The notes under the pieces were generated by a model. The model searched no databases and was not told where the DNA came from. It saw only the letters and a program-made list of their open reading frames with translations. Below are positions 34,369-45,632 of a stretch of 64,000 nucleotides of DNA, piece by piece. The position numbers were made by a program, and so were the translations under genes. The stretch lies in the NCBI GenBank assembly GCA_030686995.1, contig CM060693.1, positions 114,771,728 to 114,835,727 on the forward strand, given 5' to 3'. Numbering within the stretch: the first letter of the stretch is position 1; every line of letters begins with the position of its first letter. This stretch comes from Artemisia argyi. Lineage: Eukaryota > Streptophyta > Magnoliopsida > Asterales > Asteraceae.

Positions 34369-36151
34369 CTACGTGACCTCATCATTGGTTCCACTCTCTA
34401 GGTCTTCTTCTAAACCAGTTTTGTATTCCGGACCTAGTTGCAAGCATTCTTTGTAGAAACCAAGCATCCTATTCTTTACATACTCTACTCCTCTACGTCT
34501 ATCCTCCTCATTCCTATAATAAGCCGCTTGCTTGTGTTCCTTTTCGAAATTAGAGAGAAGGCGGTATTGCTCAATCTTGTAGGGCATTTGATAAGCAACC
34601 TCATCATTCTCTTCCTTGAATCTAACTATCCCTAAAGTCGGATCATAACTCATCCTAGTGGCCTCAACAAATGGTTTTCCAAATATTATTTGGCTTAGGC
34701 AAGCATCTATCACCGGACGAGTGTCTTCAACTATCATAAAATCGATCTCATAGGTGAGATTCCCTATAATCACATGCAATCCCTTCACTCTTCCTGCAAA
34801 ATTACTTATCAGATTCTTATTATGCATCATCCTAAAATTAAGTTGCTTCTTCATCACCCAATTGTAATAAGTCCTAGTCATGATGTTCACGGGGGATCTA
34901 GGGTCGATGTAAGCTTTCCATATATGCATGTGCCCGATATTGCATGGTATGTTAATGTTAGAGGGGTCTCCCATTTTGATAAGGGGGTGCCAAGGATATA
35001 TGGTCTCTCGGGACTATCGAATAAATCCTTATGGTATTCCCGTTCTTCCTTGGTGGGCAACTTATCAAAGTATTTTTCTATAGGCTCTACCTCCTCTAAT
35101 TCCTCTCTCCTATTAACCTCAACTTCCCTACTCTCATCCTTAGTCTCGGCTTCTACTCTAACTTCATCCTTGTCACTCTCTTCTATCTACTTATCTATTG
35201 GCTTAATGGTGACAACATTGACAAAGTGGACATGTTTGGATGATGAGGGATCCTTAATTTGGATTCCGTTATTGGTGTCCCTAGTGTCCTTCCTAGGTGT
35301 GACTAACGCTTGGTTGTTGAGGGCTTTCAACAAGTTGTCAATCTTGTTGGTCATCTCCGTTTGTTGTTGGTTGAATTCGGTTTCAAACCTAGCTATGCAA
35401 GCCTCTTGAGATGCCATAAACTTTGACATCAATCCTTCAAGATTGTTGGTACTACCATAGTTGTTAGAAGGATTGTTGTTAAAAGTACGGTTGGATGGTG
35501 GACCGTTTGGTTGGTAACGATTAGGTGGATTAGAAGAATTGGGTTGATTTTGTTTCCACCTAAGGTTTGGGTGATTTTTCCAAGAGGGGTTGTATGAATC
35601 ACCGTAAGGGTTCGGCTCGGGCTTGAAAGTGTACCACTTATCTCCCGCTTCGTCGGTACGCGTGGATGCGTAGTCCGCAAAAGCTGTTCCGGGGAGTTCC
35701 ACACAATCAAGAGTGTCGTGGGGACCACTACATAATTCGCATGAAGAAGTGATTTTGTTCACTTGGCTTGAAGGTTTAGGAGCTTCGTAAGATTTCATGT
35801 GAAACTTGACTTGGTCCTCAAGTTCCATGATCCTACGGTCGGGAGTGCTAGAGTTGTTCGAAGGCAAAGATATTGCCTTGACCGTTTTGTTCAAATCACG
35901 GGGATCATTCCAACTTTCGTTGTCATAGAGAGCAAGATCTTCTATGAGTTCCCATGATTGTTCCGTACTTAGATCACGTAGCTTACCACCGGCCGATTGG
36001 TCAATGGCTCGCCTCGTGGAGAGATCGATATGGTCATAAAAAATTTGGACTTGGAGCCAAAGATCAAAATGTCATTTCTAAGCTTAGTAGTTCTCCCCGG
36101 TGGGAAAAATTGAGCAAGGAAACGAGTGGTGAGATCATCCCATGTGGTGAT
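34369..36151 (-). pseudogene. element D gag, central and C-terminal (retropepsin-like) part
   Basis: Minus strand, in order from 36151: ITTWDDLTTRFLAQFFPPGR, then an internal deletion with frame change near 36064-36072 (about 34 codons of the usual gag are missing), then DLWLQVQIFYDH, RRAIDQSAGGKLRDL, ESWNDPRDLNKTVKAI, a knuckle CELCSGPHDTLDC (about 35736), the NPPNRYQPNGPP segment and a coiled stretch; TAG at 35187-35189; the same frame continues (EELEEVEPIEKYFDKLPT), then a shift near 34980 into PSNINIPCNIGHMHIWKAYI, GRVKGLHVIIG and IIFGKPFVEA, ending near 34369. I recall close relatives auto-named 'MAK10-like' in Asteraceae genomes; the name has no functional meaning here. At least three lesions make it non-functional. 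Confidence 0.8.
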
Positions 36152-39100
36152 TGTAACACCCCCAATTCATGGACGCAGCGGAATTCGAACTGGGTGTTAC
36201 TGGACGGCACAATAGTCACAATAATAGAAAACGAACTCCAATTGAGTCGTTTTAAAAGATTTATCATTCAAATTATATAGATATCAGAGATTACGAAATG
36301 AGGTCCCAGATGGTTCCATGTTTACAAATTACATTAATTGAGTTTTGAATGATAATAAAATTTATAGCCCTCTTGAGTATCCGTGTCCTTCCGTGCCATC
36401 CTTGATCGTCATGAACCTGAAATACATGCTTGAGAGGTCAACACAAAGGTTGAGTGGAATTCGTAGAGTTTAGTTAAATCGTTTGAACACAATAATCGTA
36501 ATGTGAGGTAATTAATCACACATTCATAGTTAGAAAACAAAATCGTTATTTATTTCACTAAGCTCATACAACCAAAGCGTTAACATCGAACCAACAAAAT
36601 TGGCATTATAGAAGCCCTATCAAGGTACTTTTGCCGTTATACCGCTAAATCTCAAATATAGTGCATTTGTGTGAACTCATCGTTGTTCAACACAAATGGG
36701 ATTCGTCAATCCCAATAGATCTATTCACAATATTCGCGCTCACTAAAGGTAGTGACTAATGGTTCATGATATAGGGACTTCGAACATGACAATCGTTACT
36801 TAGTGATAATAAAACATCGTCGGGTAGCATACAGTAGAAAGCATCGTGTTCGAGTAGAAAAATAATAGCATGTATTCCCCCCATGGGTTTGTAAAATAGT
36901 TAAACAACAGAAAGTGGGGCTACGAACTCATCTTAAGTAAGATAGCAAGTAATGAATGTAACGGTCGAATCGTGAAGGTTCTATGAGCAACCTATAATAG
37001 AATGTTGCGACTTAGGATTTGTGTAGAGAATATAACGGAGTGCCTATATATATATCTTGCATTTAGTCCATGATGTGGTATGATGTATATTGTATGTCCT
37101 TGAAAGAAAAGATTCATGAACATGTATGTTTTGTATATCGTTTACTACCGTTCGGGCTGACATATTTCAGAAGTCATGTTAGTAAGCGTTCGAGGAGCCA
37201 GGACACTTTAACTCGTAAATCCACAACTCATCTCGACGGCTTACATAATGAACTCCTCACATGAGGCTCCCTACTATCGTAGTAGTTGATAAAGTATATA
37301 GATATAAGTTTTGATCCGAAAAGTTTACATGTCCGATATTTGAATAAACTTAGGAAAGTTTATTAATACATGAAGATTGTTATTAGGGGTAGTTTCATAT
37401 GTCTTGAATGACCATTTTCTCTTGGTAATATCTCATGGTTTCCTTTTAGGTGAAGTAGATCCAAATTGCTTGTTCAAGTTATCGCCTAACTCATTGTTTC
37501 ATGTTTACGCCTATGTAAGTTGGTATGATCATTTCGTCATGGCCTAGCCATGACCTTTGGTCCTTGTTTCAAGGTCATGAGACACAACCTTGGCTCTAGC
37601 CATGGTTGTGGTCTTGATTATAGGTCATAAGACCCCTTTGGTCTTCATAAACCATAACCTATATGTAATGACTTTGTCTAAAAATGGGCTGTTTAGAATT
37701 TGAAGAATTTTATCACTCGGAAAGCATTTTTAGGTCTCGAGCTTCTTTCTTCCTGAACGAAAACGTCGTTCCAGACAACTTTCGTGTTTTAACTTTTTGA
37801 TGAATCGGACCAGAAGTGGGACTTTCAAAACCCAAATTTGATCAGGAAGCTATTTGGCAGTTTTGCCGGAAATCTTTGGTAATTTCAAATCACCATAACT
37901 TTTGACTCGTATACTCGTTTTGGGTGGTTCAAATTGCTATGGTTTCCTTGTTAAGTCCTCTACTGTAATTTGTAATGATCCAATATCATAATTTTACCAT
38001 TTTGGTCGTGGTTTTCCAAGAAAGTCACTAGTTTACTTGTTTTAGTAACTTGTTTTAACAATCAATAACAATAACTTGTTTTGGTCATTTTTATACATCA
38101 TGGACATAACTACAAGACATAATATAGCAAGAATAATATGTAAATAACATGAACATGATTATTTAACAAGAATCAAGTTAGGGTTTGGCTCACAACTTTT
38201 GGCTTTCAAAGATGAAAGGAAGTTAACATGTAAGGATATGACATTGATAGACTTGCTTCAACCCTTTTTCACTTCATGCAATCTTTCTACCCTTGGTATT
38301 CTTGAAAGATGGATGATGAAGGTTAAGGTGAATTGAGTGGATTTAAACTCAAGAGAAATCACCAATTATATTAGGATTTGGAAGAGTTTTGGTAACCTAA
38401 GATCAACTAGGGTTTCTACCTTGAAGAAACACTTGAACCTTGCTTGAACTTTGAAGGAAATAAAGCTATGGAGAGAGTGTTGAGGGGTGAGGTATGGACG
38501 GCAAACACAAAGGGGTGGGGAGGGAGTATTTATAGTCCAAAAATGAGGAGGTTAGGAAAGTGCTAGGAAAGTGTTACAACTTGGTGACCAAGTTGTAAAT
38601 AAGTGTTGATTTTAAGGGTAAATTCATAAGTTTGAGCCACATAGTGTGAAACCCCCCTCCTAGGGCGATTCACATGGATAAGGGAGGGTGAGGTGTGCCT
38701 TGGATGATATTATCCAAGTTACTAGATGAGTTTTGACTCCGGGAAATGCCAATCGTAAATGATTAAGCCTCAAAACGTAAAACCGGGTGTCGTAAAATTA
38801 TGGAACTTGAAAGTATTGTTAAATATGTCCATATAGTCCATAATAAAATATAAAATGAGTGGTAGGATCTATCGGGTGCTAAAACCCTGCTAAAAGCTGG
38901 AAACACGGGTCTAAAACGCGTAATACGTAAAACGTACGAATATTGCGTAAAATTGAGAAAAGTAAAATGTTACTTTTCTAATGTGATAAAAATGATTTAA
39001 AATGACTTATAATGTCTAGACTGGGCTCAGTCTAGTGTCGGTTGGTATTAAATGTCTTTTAGACATCAAACCGTAAGCCTAAAAATCACGAAATGACTTA

Positions 39101-39623
39101 TAACATCAAGGGATGATTTTTGGTCAATGGAGGAGGGAAAAATATGTTGACTTTTTCTAATAAGTTTGAAAACTCAAAACGTCTTAGAAACTCGTTTCGT
39201 GGTCTAACGGTTAATCGCCCATTCGGTTAAGCGTGCTCATGTGAGAGTAGTACCGACATGGGTGACCTGCTGGGAAGTCTTTGGTCATGTTTTTCTCAGT
39301 CACGATTAATTCTCAAATAAATCATGAGCGTGTCAAACATTTTTCCGATGTGGGGTCACCTGACGGGGTCGAATTTCGTTGTACGTAGAATTTCTGATTG
39401 ACGTTTTACCATAAAACGTGTAATTCCGTGTAATTCCTTAATAACTTTCACGAAAATGATCTGATGGATGTCAAACATTTAATTTTCCATGGAAATGATT
39501 TATCACTCGAGAATATCAAATAAAAATCAACTTTCGGGAAAGTTTCGGGAAAAATGAATAGTAAAAGTGAATAGTGAAATTTTTCCGAGAATAGTAATTA
39601 ACCTGAAATTGCGAATTGTTACA
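36152..39623 (-). repeat. element H 3' LTR
   Basis: TGTAACACCCCC to ATTGTTACA (inverted termini TGTAAC/GTTACA). Minus-strand TATA box ctataaatac at 38526-38535. Stem-loop cluster 37539-37609; 20-bp foldback ctagactg...cagtctag at 39016-39035. Confidence 0.95.
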
Positions 39624-40667
39624 GTCTCTACCCCTTACGGGGAACTTCGTCCCGAAGTTCTATGTGTGTCATATGTTGGAGTGGTGTCGATAAAGATGTG
39701 TGGTTACTTATGAGGACTATAGTCTGGGATTACCAGTGATGTAGTTTGATTTGTCGTTTTAGTGTATGGCGTAGGATGAGGCTTACTTTTATGTAGGAAA
39801 GGTATGGTAATAGTCGAATATCAAAGGAAATTGATATAGCAGTCGAATGTTAATAGGAATTTGAGATCGTAGTTGCAATCATAGCCTAGTAGGTAATCGG
39901 TTGTTGTACCTAGTGTTTATTGACTTCATACTTATGTTATTTCGGATACAAATAAGCCCACTTGTTTATAATTCTTTATTTACATAGAGAGGCATCCCAA
40001 ACAATGTAGATAAGGAAATATAAACTTATGGTTTAGTGATTTACAATGTCTTTATTTAAATGAAAAGGCATCCCAATCCATTCAAATAATTACAAATCAT
40101 CCTACACAACATTCATACTTAGTCGGTGAGTTACAAGGTAGGGTATTACGAGATGATACTGGTGTTCCAAGATGAATATTCAAACTTGTAAAGCTGATTA
40201 GGGTACTTGTGGTGTAGCTAAGGATGATTTGAGCTTTAAAAGTGCATCAACATCTGTTAATGAGCTTGTGGTTCCAACGATTGTAAAGATAATGATGTGA
40301 TATGTTGACGAACAAAAGTGTGTAGTGTAGGCTTAACATTAATACTCTTAGGTATAGATGTTGAGTTTGCTTTAAAAATCTTAAGAGATTCTAAAAGTTT
40401 ATGATGGAATGGTATCCTTAGAACCTAAACAGGATAGTACTTCTACAGGATGAAGAGAAGAATTGATAACTATCCCAAGATAGTAGTTCGGATTATCTCA
40501 TAAATGAAAACTTTCAAGAATGAAATTTGGTAGTACAAATAAGGTGTTAAGATTTCGCTGAGTGGTAAAACACTATCGTGTCTCTAGATCGTTTTAAAGA
40601 ATTCGGGTGGTTTATCGAGTTCAAGTAGGAAATCAATCTGAACATAACCCTAGTACAACTACTCTCA

Positions 40668-40781
40668 GTATTTGAAAATTTTAAGTCGAATATAGTTAGT
40701 CAGACTATATTCCACTGTCCCTAGGTTAAATATAGGTGACTAGTCTATATTTAGCCGAGGTTCGATAAAATTTTCAAATAC
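40668..40781. repeat. 114-bp nested inverted repeat (three-way-junction-like)
   Basis: Outer arms gtatttgaaaatttta (40668-40683) and their perfect complement (40766-40781). Inside are two hairpins: 9-bp arms 40688-40696/40704-40712 and 12-bp arms (one T-G wobble) 40724-40735/40745-40756. Loop 1 (tagtcag) and loop 2 (gtgactagt) contain the 6-base complements tagtca and tgacta. The whole can also fold as one long imperfect hairpin. Confidence 0.8.
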
Positions 40782-41596
40782 CTAAATTAGGTATACTTTT
40801 GATATGTCTGTTGCTTTCGGGAAACTGTCCGCTAAACAAAGGCGATGTCAAACCATTCAGTTGCAAGTCCCGCCATAAGAGACTTGTAACGTATGTTTTC
40901 ACATTCCATTGCATAGAAGATAGTACGGGTAGATATGTGTGGAAAAGAAGTTGAAGTAATTCTAAAACAGTCTATACTGGGCTAGAATTACAAACTTTTA
41001 ACAATGAAGGTTTCAGAAGAAAACTTTGATGGATGTAGAGAAAGTTCAGCTTTTGTCGATGATGGATTAGTTTGTCCTTTAGAAATTCATATTTCTTGTT
41101 TGGAAATCGATAGATTGTGATGGGTTTTTGATATCATATGAAATGATATTGATGAGGTGGTGGAATAATTCGAGAGACCATTGCACAAATCACAATGTCT
41201 CGGAAGTAGATTAGACCATTGTGTCATACAATGTTCGGGAAATAGAAAAGACCATCGTAATTCGTTACAATATCTTGGATATAAAATGTTGGAGTAGGAA
41301 CATGGTTGGGAGAATGTGGTTGTGTCGAAATGCCATAGAATAGGCATGTGTAGATATGTTTAGATAAAATGATTGAAAATAACTCGAATGTATATATAAA
41401 TATACTAGTATTTGTTCGTGTAGTGTAAAATGCCTAGTGTGTATATATGAATATACATATATGTTCATGTAGCATAAAATGCTTAATAAGTCCATAATCG
41501 TCTGGAGGATGGAAGACACGGAGAGCGGAAGGCTATAAAATGTTTTTGCTTGTAGTGTGGTTATAGTTTAGGTCTCAATTAGACCCGTTTCTCTAT

Positions 41597-41615
41597 AACC
41601 ATGGCTCTGGTACCA
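41597..41615 (-). promoter_or_regulatory. element H primer binding site (initiator tRNA-Met)
   Basis: The minus strand reads TGGTACCAGAGCCATGGTT, three bases from the LTR; two mismatches to the common TGGTATCAGAGCCAGGTT-type site allowing one extra base. Confidence 0.8.
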
Positions 41616-41618
41616 ATC

Positions 41619-44600
41619 TGTAACACCCCCAATTCATGGACGCAGCGGAATTCGAACTGGGTGTTACTGGACGGCACAATAGTCACAATAATAGAAAACG
41701 AACTCCAATTGAGTCGTTTTAAAAGATTTATCATTCAAATTATATAGATATCAGAGATTACGAAATGAGGTCCCAGATGGTTCCATGTTTACAAATTACA
41801 TTAATTGAGTTTTGAATGATAATAAAATTTATAGCCCTCTTGAGTATCCGTGTCCTTCCGTGCCATCCTTGATCGTCATGAACCTGAAATACATGCTTGA
41901 GAGGTCAACACAAAGGTTGAGTGGAATTCGTAGAGTTTAGTTAAATCATTTGAACACAATAATCGTAATGTGAGGTAATTAATCACACATTCATAGTTAG
42001 AAAACAAAATCGTTATTTATTTCACTAAGCTCATACAACCAAAGCGTTAACATCGAACCAACAAAATTGGCATTATAGAAGCCCTATCAAGGTACTTTTG
42101 CCGTTATACCGCTAAATCTCAAATATAGTGCATTTGTGTGAACTCATCGTTGTTCAACACAAATGGGATTCGTCAATCCCAATAGATCTATTCACAATAT
42201 TCGCGCTCACTAAAGGTAGTGACTAATGGTTCATGATATAGGGACTTCGAACATGGCAATCGTTACTTAGTGATAATAAAACATCGTCGGGTAGCATACA
42301 GTAGAAAGCATCGTGTTCGAGTAGAAAAATAATAGCATGTATTCCCCCCATGGGTTTGTAAAATAGTTAAACAACAGAAAGTGGGGCTACGAACTCACCT
42401 TAAGTAAGATAGCAAGTAATGAATGTAACGGTCGAATTGTGAAGGTTCTATGAGCAACCTATAATAGAATGTTGCGACTTAGGATTTGTGTAGAGAATAT
42501 AACGGAGTGCCTATATATATATCTTGCATTTAGTCCATGATGTGGTATGATGTATATTGTATGTCCTTGAAAGAAAAGATTCATGAACATGTATGTTTTG
42601 TATATCGTTTACTACCGTTCGGGCTGACATATTTCAGAAGTCATGTTAGTAAGCGTTCGAGGAGCCAGGACACTTTAACTCGTAAATCCACAACTCATCT
42701 CGACGGCTTACATAATGAACTCCTCACATGAGGCTCCCTACTATCGTAGTAGTTGATAAAGTATATAGATATAAGTTTTGATCCGAAAAGTTTACATGTC
42801 CGATATTTGAATAAACTTAGGAAAGTTTATTAGTACATGAAGATTGTTATTAGGGGTAGTTTCATATGTCTTGAATGACCATTTTCTCTTGGTAATATCT
42901 CATGGTTTCCTTTTAGGTGAAGTAGATCCAAATTGCTTGTTCAAGTTATCGCCTAACTCATTGTTTCATGTTTACGCCTATGTAAGTTGGTATGATCATT
43001 TCGTCATGGCCTAGCCATGACCTTTGGTCCTTGTTTCAAGGTCATGAGACACAACCTTGGCTCTAGCCATGGTTGTGGTCTTGATTATAGGTCATAAGAC
43101 CCCTTTGGTCTTCATAAACCATAACCTATATGTAATGACTTTGTCTAAAAATGGGCTGTTTAGAATTTGAAGAATTTTATCACTCGGAAAGCATTTTTAG
43201 GTCTCGAGCTTCTTTATACCTGAACGAAAACGTCGTTCCGGACAACTTTCGTGTTTTAACTTTTTGATGAATCGGACCAGAAGTGGGACTTTCAAAACCC
43301 AAATTTGATCAGGAAGCTATTTGGCAGTTTTGCCGGAAATCTTTGGTAATTTCAAATCGCCATAACTTTTGACTCGTATACTCGTTTTGGGTGGTTCAAA
43401 TTGCTATGGTTTCCTTGTTAAGTCCTCTACTGTAATTTTTAAGGATCCAATATCATAATTTTACCATTTTGGTCGTGGTTTTCCAAGAAAGTCACTAGTT
43501 TACTTGTTTTAGTAACTTGTTTTAACAATCAATAACAATAACTTGTTTTGATCATTTTTATACATCATGGACATAACTACAAGACATAATATAGCAAGAA
43601 TAATATGTAAATAACATGAACATGATTATTTAACAAGAATCAAGTTAGGGTTTGGCTCACAACTTTTGGCTTTCAAAGATGAAAGGAAGTTAACATGTAA
43701 GGATAGGACATTGATAGACTTGCTTCAACCCTTTTTCACTTCATGCAATCTTTCTACCCTTGGTATTCTTGAAAGATGGATGATGAAGGTTAAGGTGAAT
43801 TGAGTGGATTTAAACTCAAGAGAAATCACCAATTATATTAGGATTTGGAAGAGTTTTGGTAACCTAAGATCAACTAGGGTTTCTACCTTGAAGAAACACT
43901 TGAACCTTGCTAGAACTTTGAAGGAAATAAAGCTATGGAGAGAGTGTTGAGGGGTGAGGTATGGACGGCAAACACAAAGGGGTGGGGAGGGAGTATTTAT
44001 AGTCCAAAAATGAGGAGGTTAGGAAAGTGCTAGGAAAGTGTTACAACTTGGTGACCAAGTTGTAAATAAGTGTTGATTTTAAGGGTAAATTCATAAGTTT
44101 GAGCCACATAGTGTGAAACCCCCCTCCTAGGGCGGTTCACATGGATAAGGGAGGGTGAGGTGTGCCTTGGATGATATTATCCAAGTTACTAGATGAGTTT
44201 TGACTCCGGGAAATGCCAATCGTAAATGATTAAGCCTCAAAACGTAAAACCGGGTGTCGTAAAATTATGGAACTTGAAAGTATTGTTAAATATGTCCATA
44301 TAGTCCATAATAAAATATAAAATGAGTGGTAGGATCTATCGGGTGCTAAAACCCTGCTAAAAGCTGGAAACACGGGTCTAAAACGCGTAATACGTAAAAC
44401 GTACGAATATTGCGTAAAATTGAGAAAAGTAAAATGTTACTTTTCTAATGTGATAAAAATGATTTAAAATGACTTATAATGTCTAGACTGGGCTCAGTCT
44501 AGTGTCGGTTGGTATTAAATGTCTTTTAGACATCAAACCGTAAGCCTAAAAATCACGAAATGACTTATAACATCAAGGGATGATTTTTGGTCAATGGAGG

Positions 44601-45090
44601 AGGGAAAAATATGTTGACTTTTTCTAATAAGTTTGAAAACTCAAAACGTCTTAGAAACTCGTTTCGTGGTCTAACGGTTAATCGCCCATTCGGTTAAGCG
44701 TGCTCATGTGAGAGTAGTACCGACATGGGTGACCTGCTGGGAAGTCTTTGGTCATGTTTTTCTCAGTCACGATTAATTCTCAAATAAATCATGAGCGTGT
44801 CAAACATTTTTCCGATGTGGGGTCACCTGACGGGGTCGAATTTCGTTGTACGTAGAATTTCTGATTGACGTTTTACCATAAAACGTGTAATTCCGTGTAA
44901 TTCCTTAATAACTTTCACGAAAATGATCTGATGGATGTCAAACATTTAATTTGCCATGGAAATGATTTATCACTCGAGAATATCAAATAAAAATCAACTT
45001 TCGGGAAAGTTTCGGGAAAAATGAATAGTAAAAGTGAATAGTGAAATTTTTCCGGGAATAGTAATTAACCTGAAATTGAGAATTGTTACA
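41619..45090 (-). repeat. element H 5' LTR
   Basis: Same length as 36152-39623 and nearly identical. TATA box at 43993-44002 on the minus strand. Confidence 0.95.
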
Positions 45091-45095
45091 GTGAT

Positions 45096-45461
45096 GGATC
45101 CCGCGGGTAAACGCTCAAGCCATTGACTAGCTTGATCCCGTAGAGAGAATTGGAATAGGCGTAATCGGGTTGTCTCTGTAGTTGCAACATCAAGGTCTAT
45201 GGAATCTACGATTTTGAGGAAGTCCTTAAGATGTTGGTTTGGATCTTCGGAACGAAGTCCATGGAATGCACATCCGCTTTGCACCAACCGGATGGTGTCG
45301 GATCGCAAGGGGGTCACATTGGCTCCGGTGAGCTCAATGGTGTTTCGGTAGCCTTGGTGGCTAGGTCGGGAATACTCTCCTAAGGTTCGGGGCCTAAGAG
45401 GTTCTAGTGGTGGGTTTTGTTGTGGTGGGATGACGGGTTCAAAGATGTTCCCATCGTCCAT
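45096..45461 (-). pseudogene. element D gag, N-terminal part
   Basis: ATG at 45459-45461. MDDGNIFEPVIPP, RTLGEYSRPSHQGYRNTIEL, GLRSEDPNQHLKDFLKIVD and LRLFQFSLRDQASQWLERLP are the typical start of an Athila/Tat-type gag (retrotrans_gag domain). Cut by H after GSIT; the frame continues in register at 36151 once H and one GTGAT copy are removed. Confidence 0.85.
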
Positions 45462-45607
45462 GATGTCGGGTGGTGAAAAGTTATGAACAAAGACACAAAG
45501 AAATAAGATAGACTAAAGAAGACCTAAAAATAAAAATAAAATCTTACTAGAACGGAATCTAGCAAGTAGATCTAATAAAAAGAGATTCTAACCTAGACAA
45601 TAACTAT

Positions 45608-45626
45608 TCCCCGGGCTGAGGCGCCA
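45608..45626 (-). promoter_or_regulatory. element D primer binding site, degraded tRNA-Asp type
   Basis: The minus strand reads TGGCGCCTCAGCCCGGGGA, six bases from the LTR. It keeps the TGGCGCC and CGGGGA ends of the tRNA-Asp site but has about three changes and one extra base. Confidence 0.65.
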
Positions 45627-45632
45627 AAAATT

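Larger units (their letters stand above)
39624..41618 (-). other. element H internal region, non-coding and structured
   Basis: PPT at 39624-39640 (sense taaggggtagagac). A nested palindrome at 40668-40781. Three degenerate ~46-bp repeats beginning gaccat at 41176-41287. The minus-strand ORF 41087-41347 overlaps that repeat and has no family features. Confidence 0.75.
36152..45090 (-). mobile_element. element H: gene-less LTR retrotransposon (LARD-like)
   Basis: TSD GTGAT (36147-36151, 45091-45095). Two 3,472-bp LTRs and only 1,995 bp between them. A minus-strand PBS for initiator tRNA-Met adjoins the right LTR and a purine tract adjoins the left. By eye about 20 substitutions and no length change separate the LTRs (about 0.6%), so it is the youngest insertion here. 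No ORF resembles any retroelement protein; identical 64-residue ORFs at 37070 and 42537 are just the same LTR position. Superfamily cannot be set without pol. Confidence 0.93.

Noticed and set aside
34369..35894. A host N-acetyltransferase auxiliary subunit (MAK10)
   Set aside because: The name is an automatic label on such repeats; the sequence is a retroelement gag plus retropepsin-like end inside LTRs.
41087..41519. Minus-strand ORFs in H's interior as a gene
   Set aside because: They run through degenerate 46-bp repeats and AT-rich repeats and resemble no protein family I know.
37070..42731. Two identical 64-residue ORFs as a conserved small gene
   Set aside because: They are the same position in H's two LTRs, so identity reflects recent insertion, not selection on a protein.
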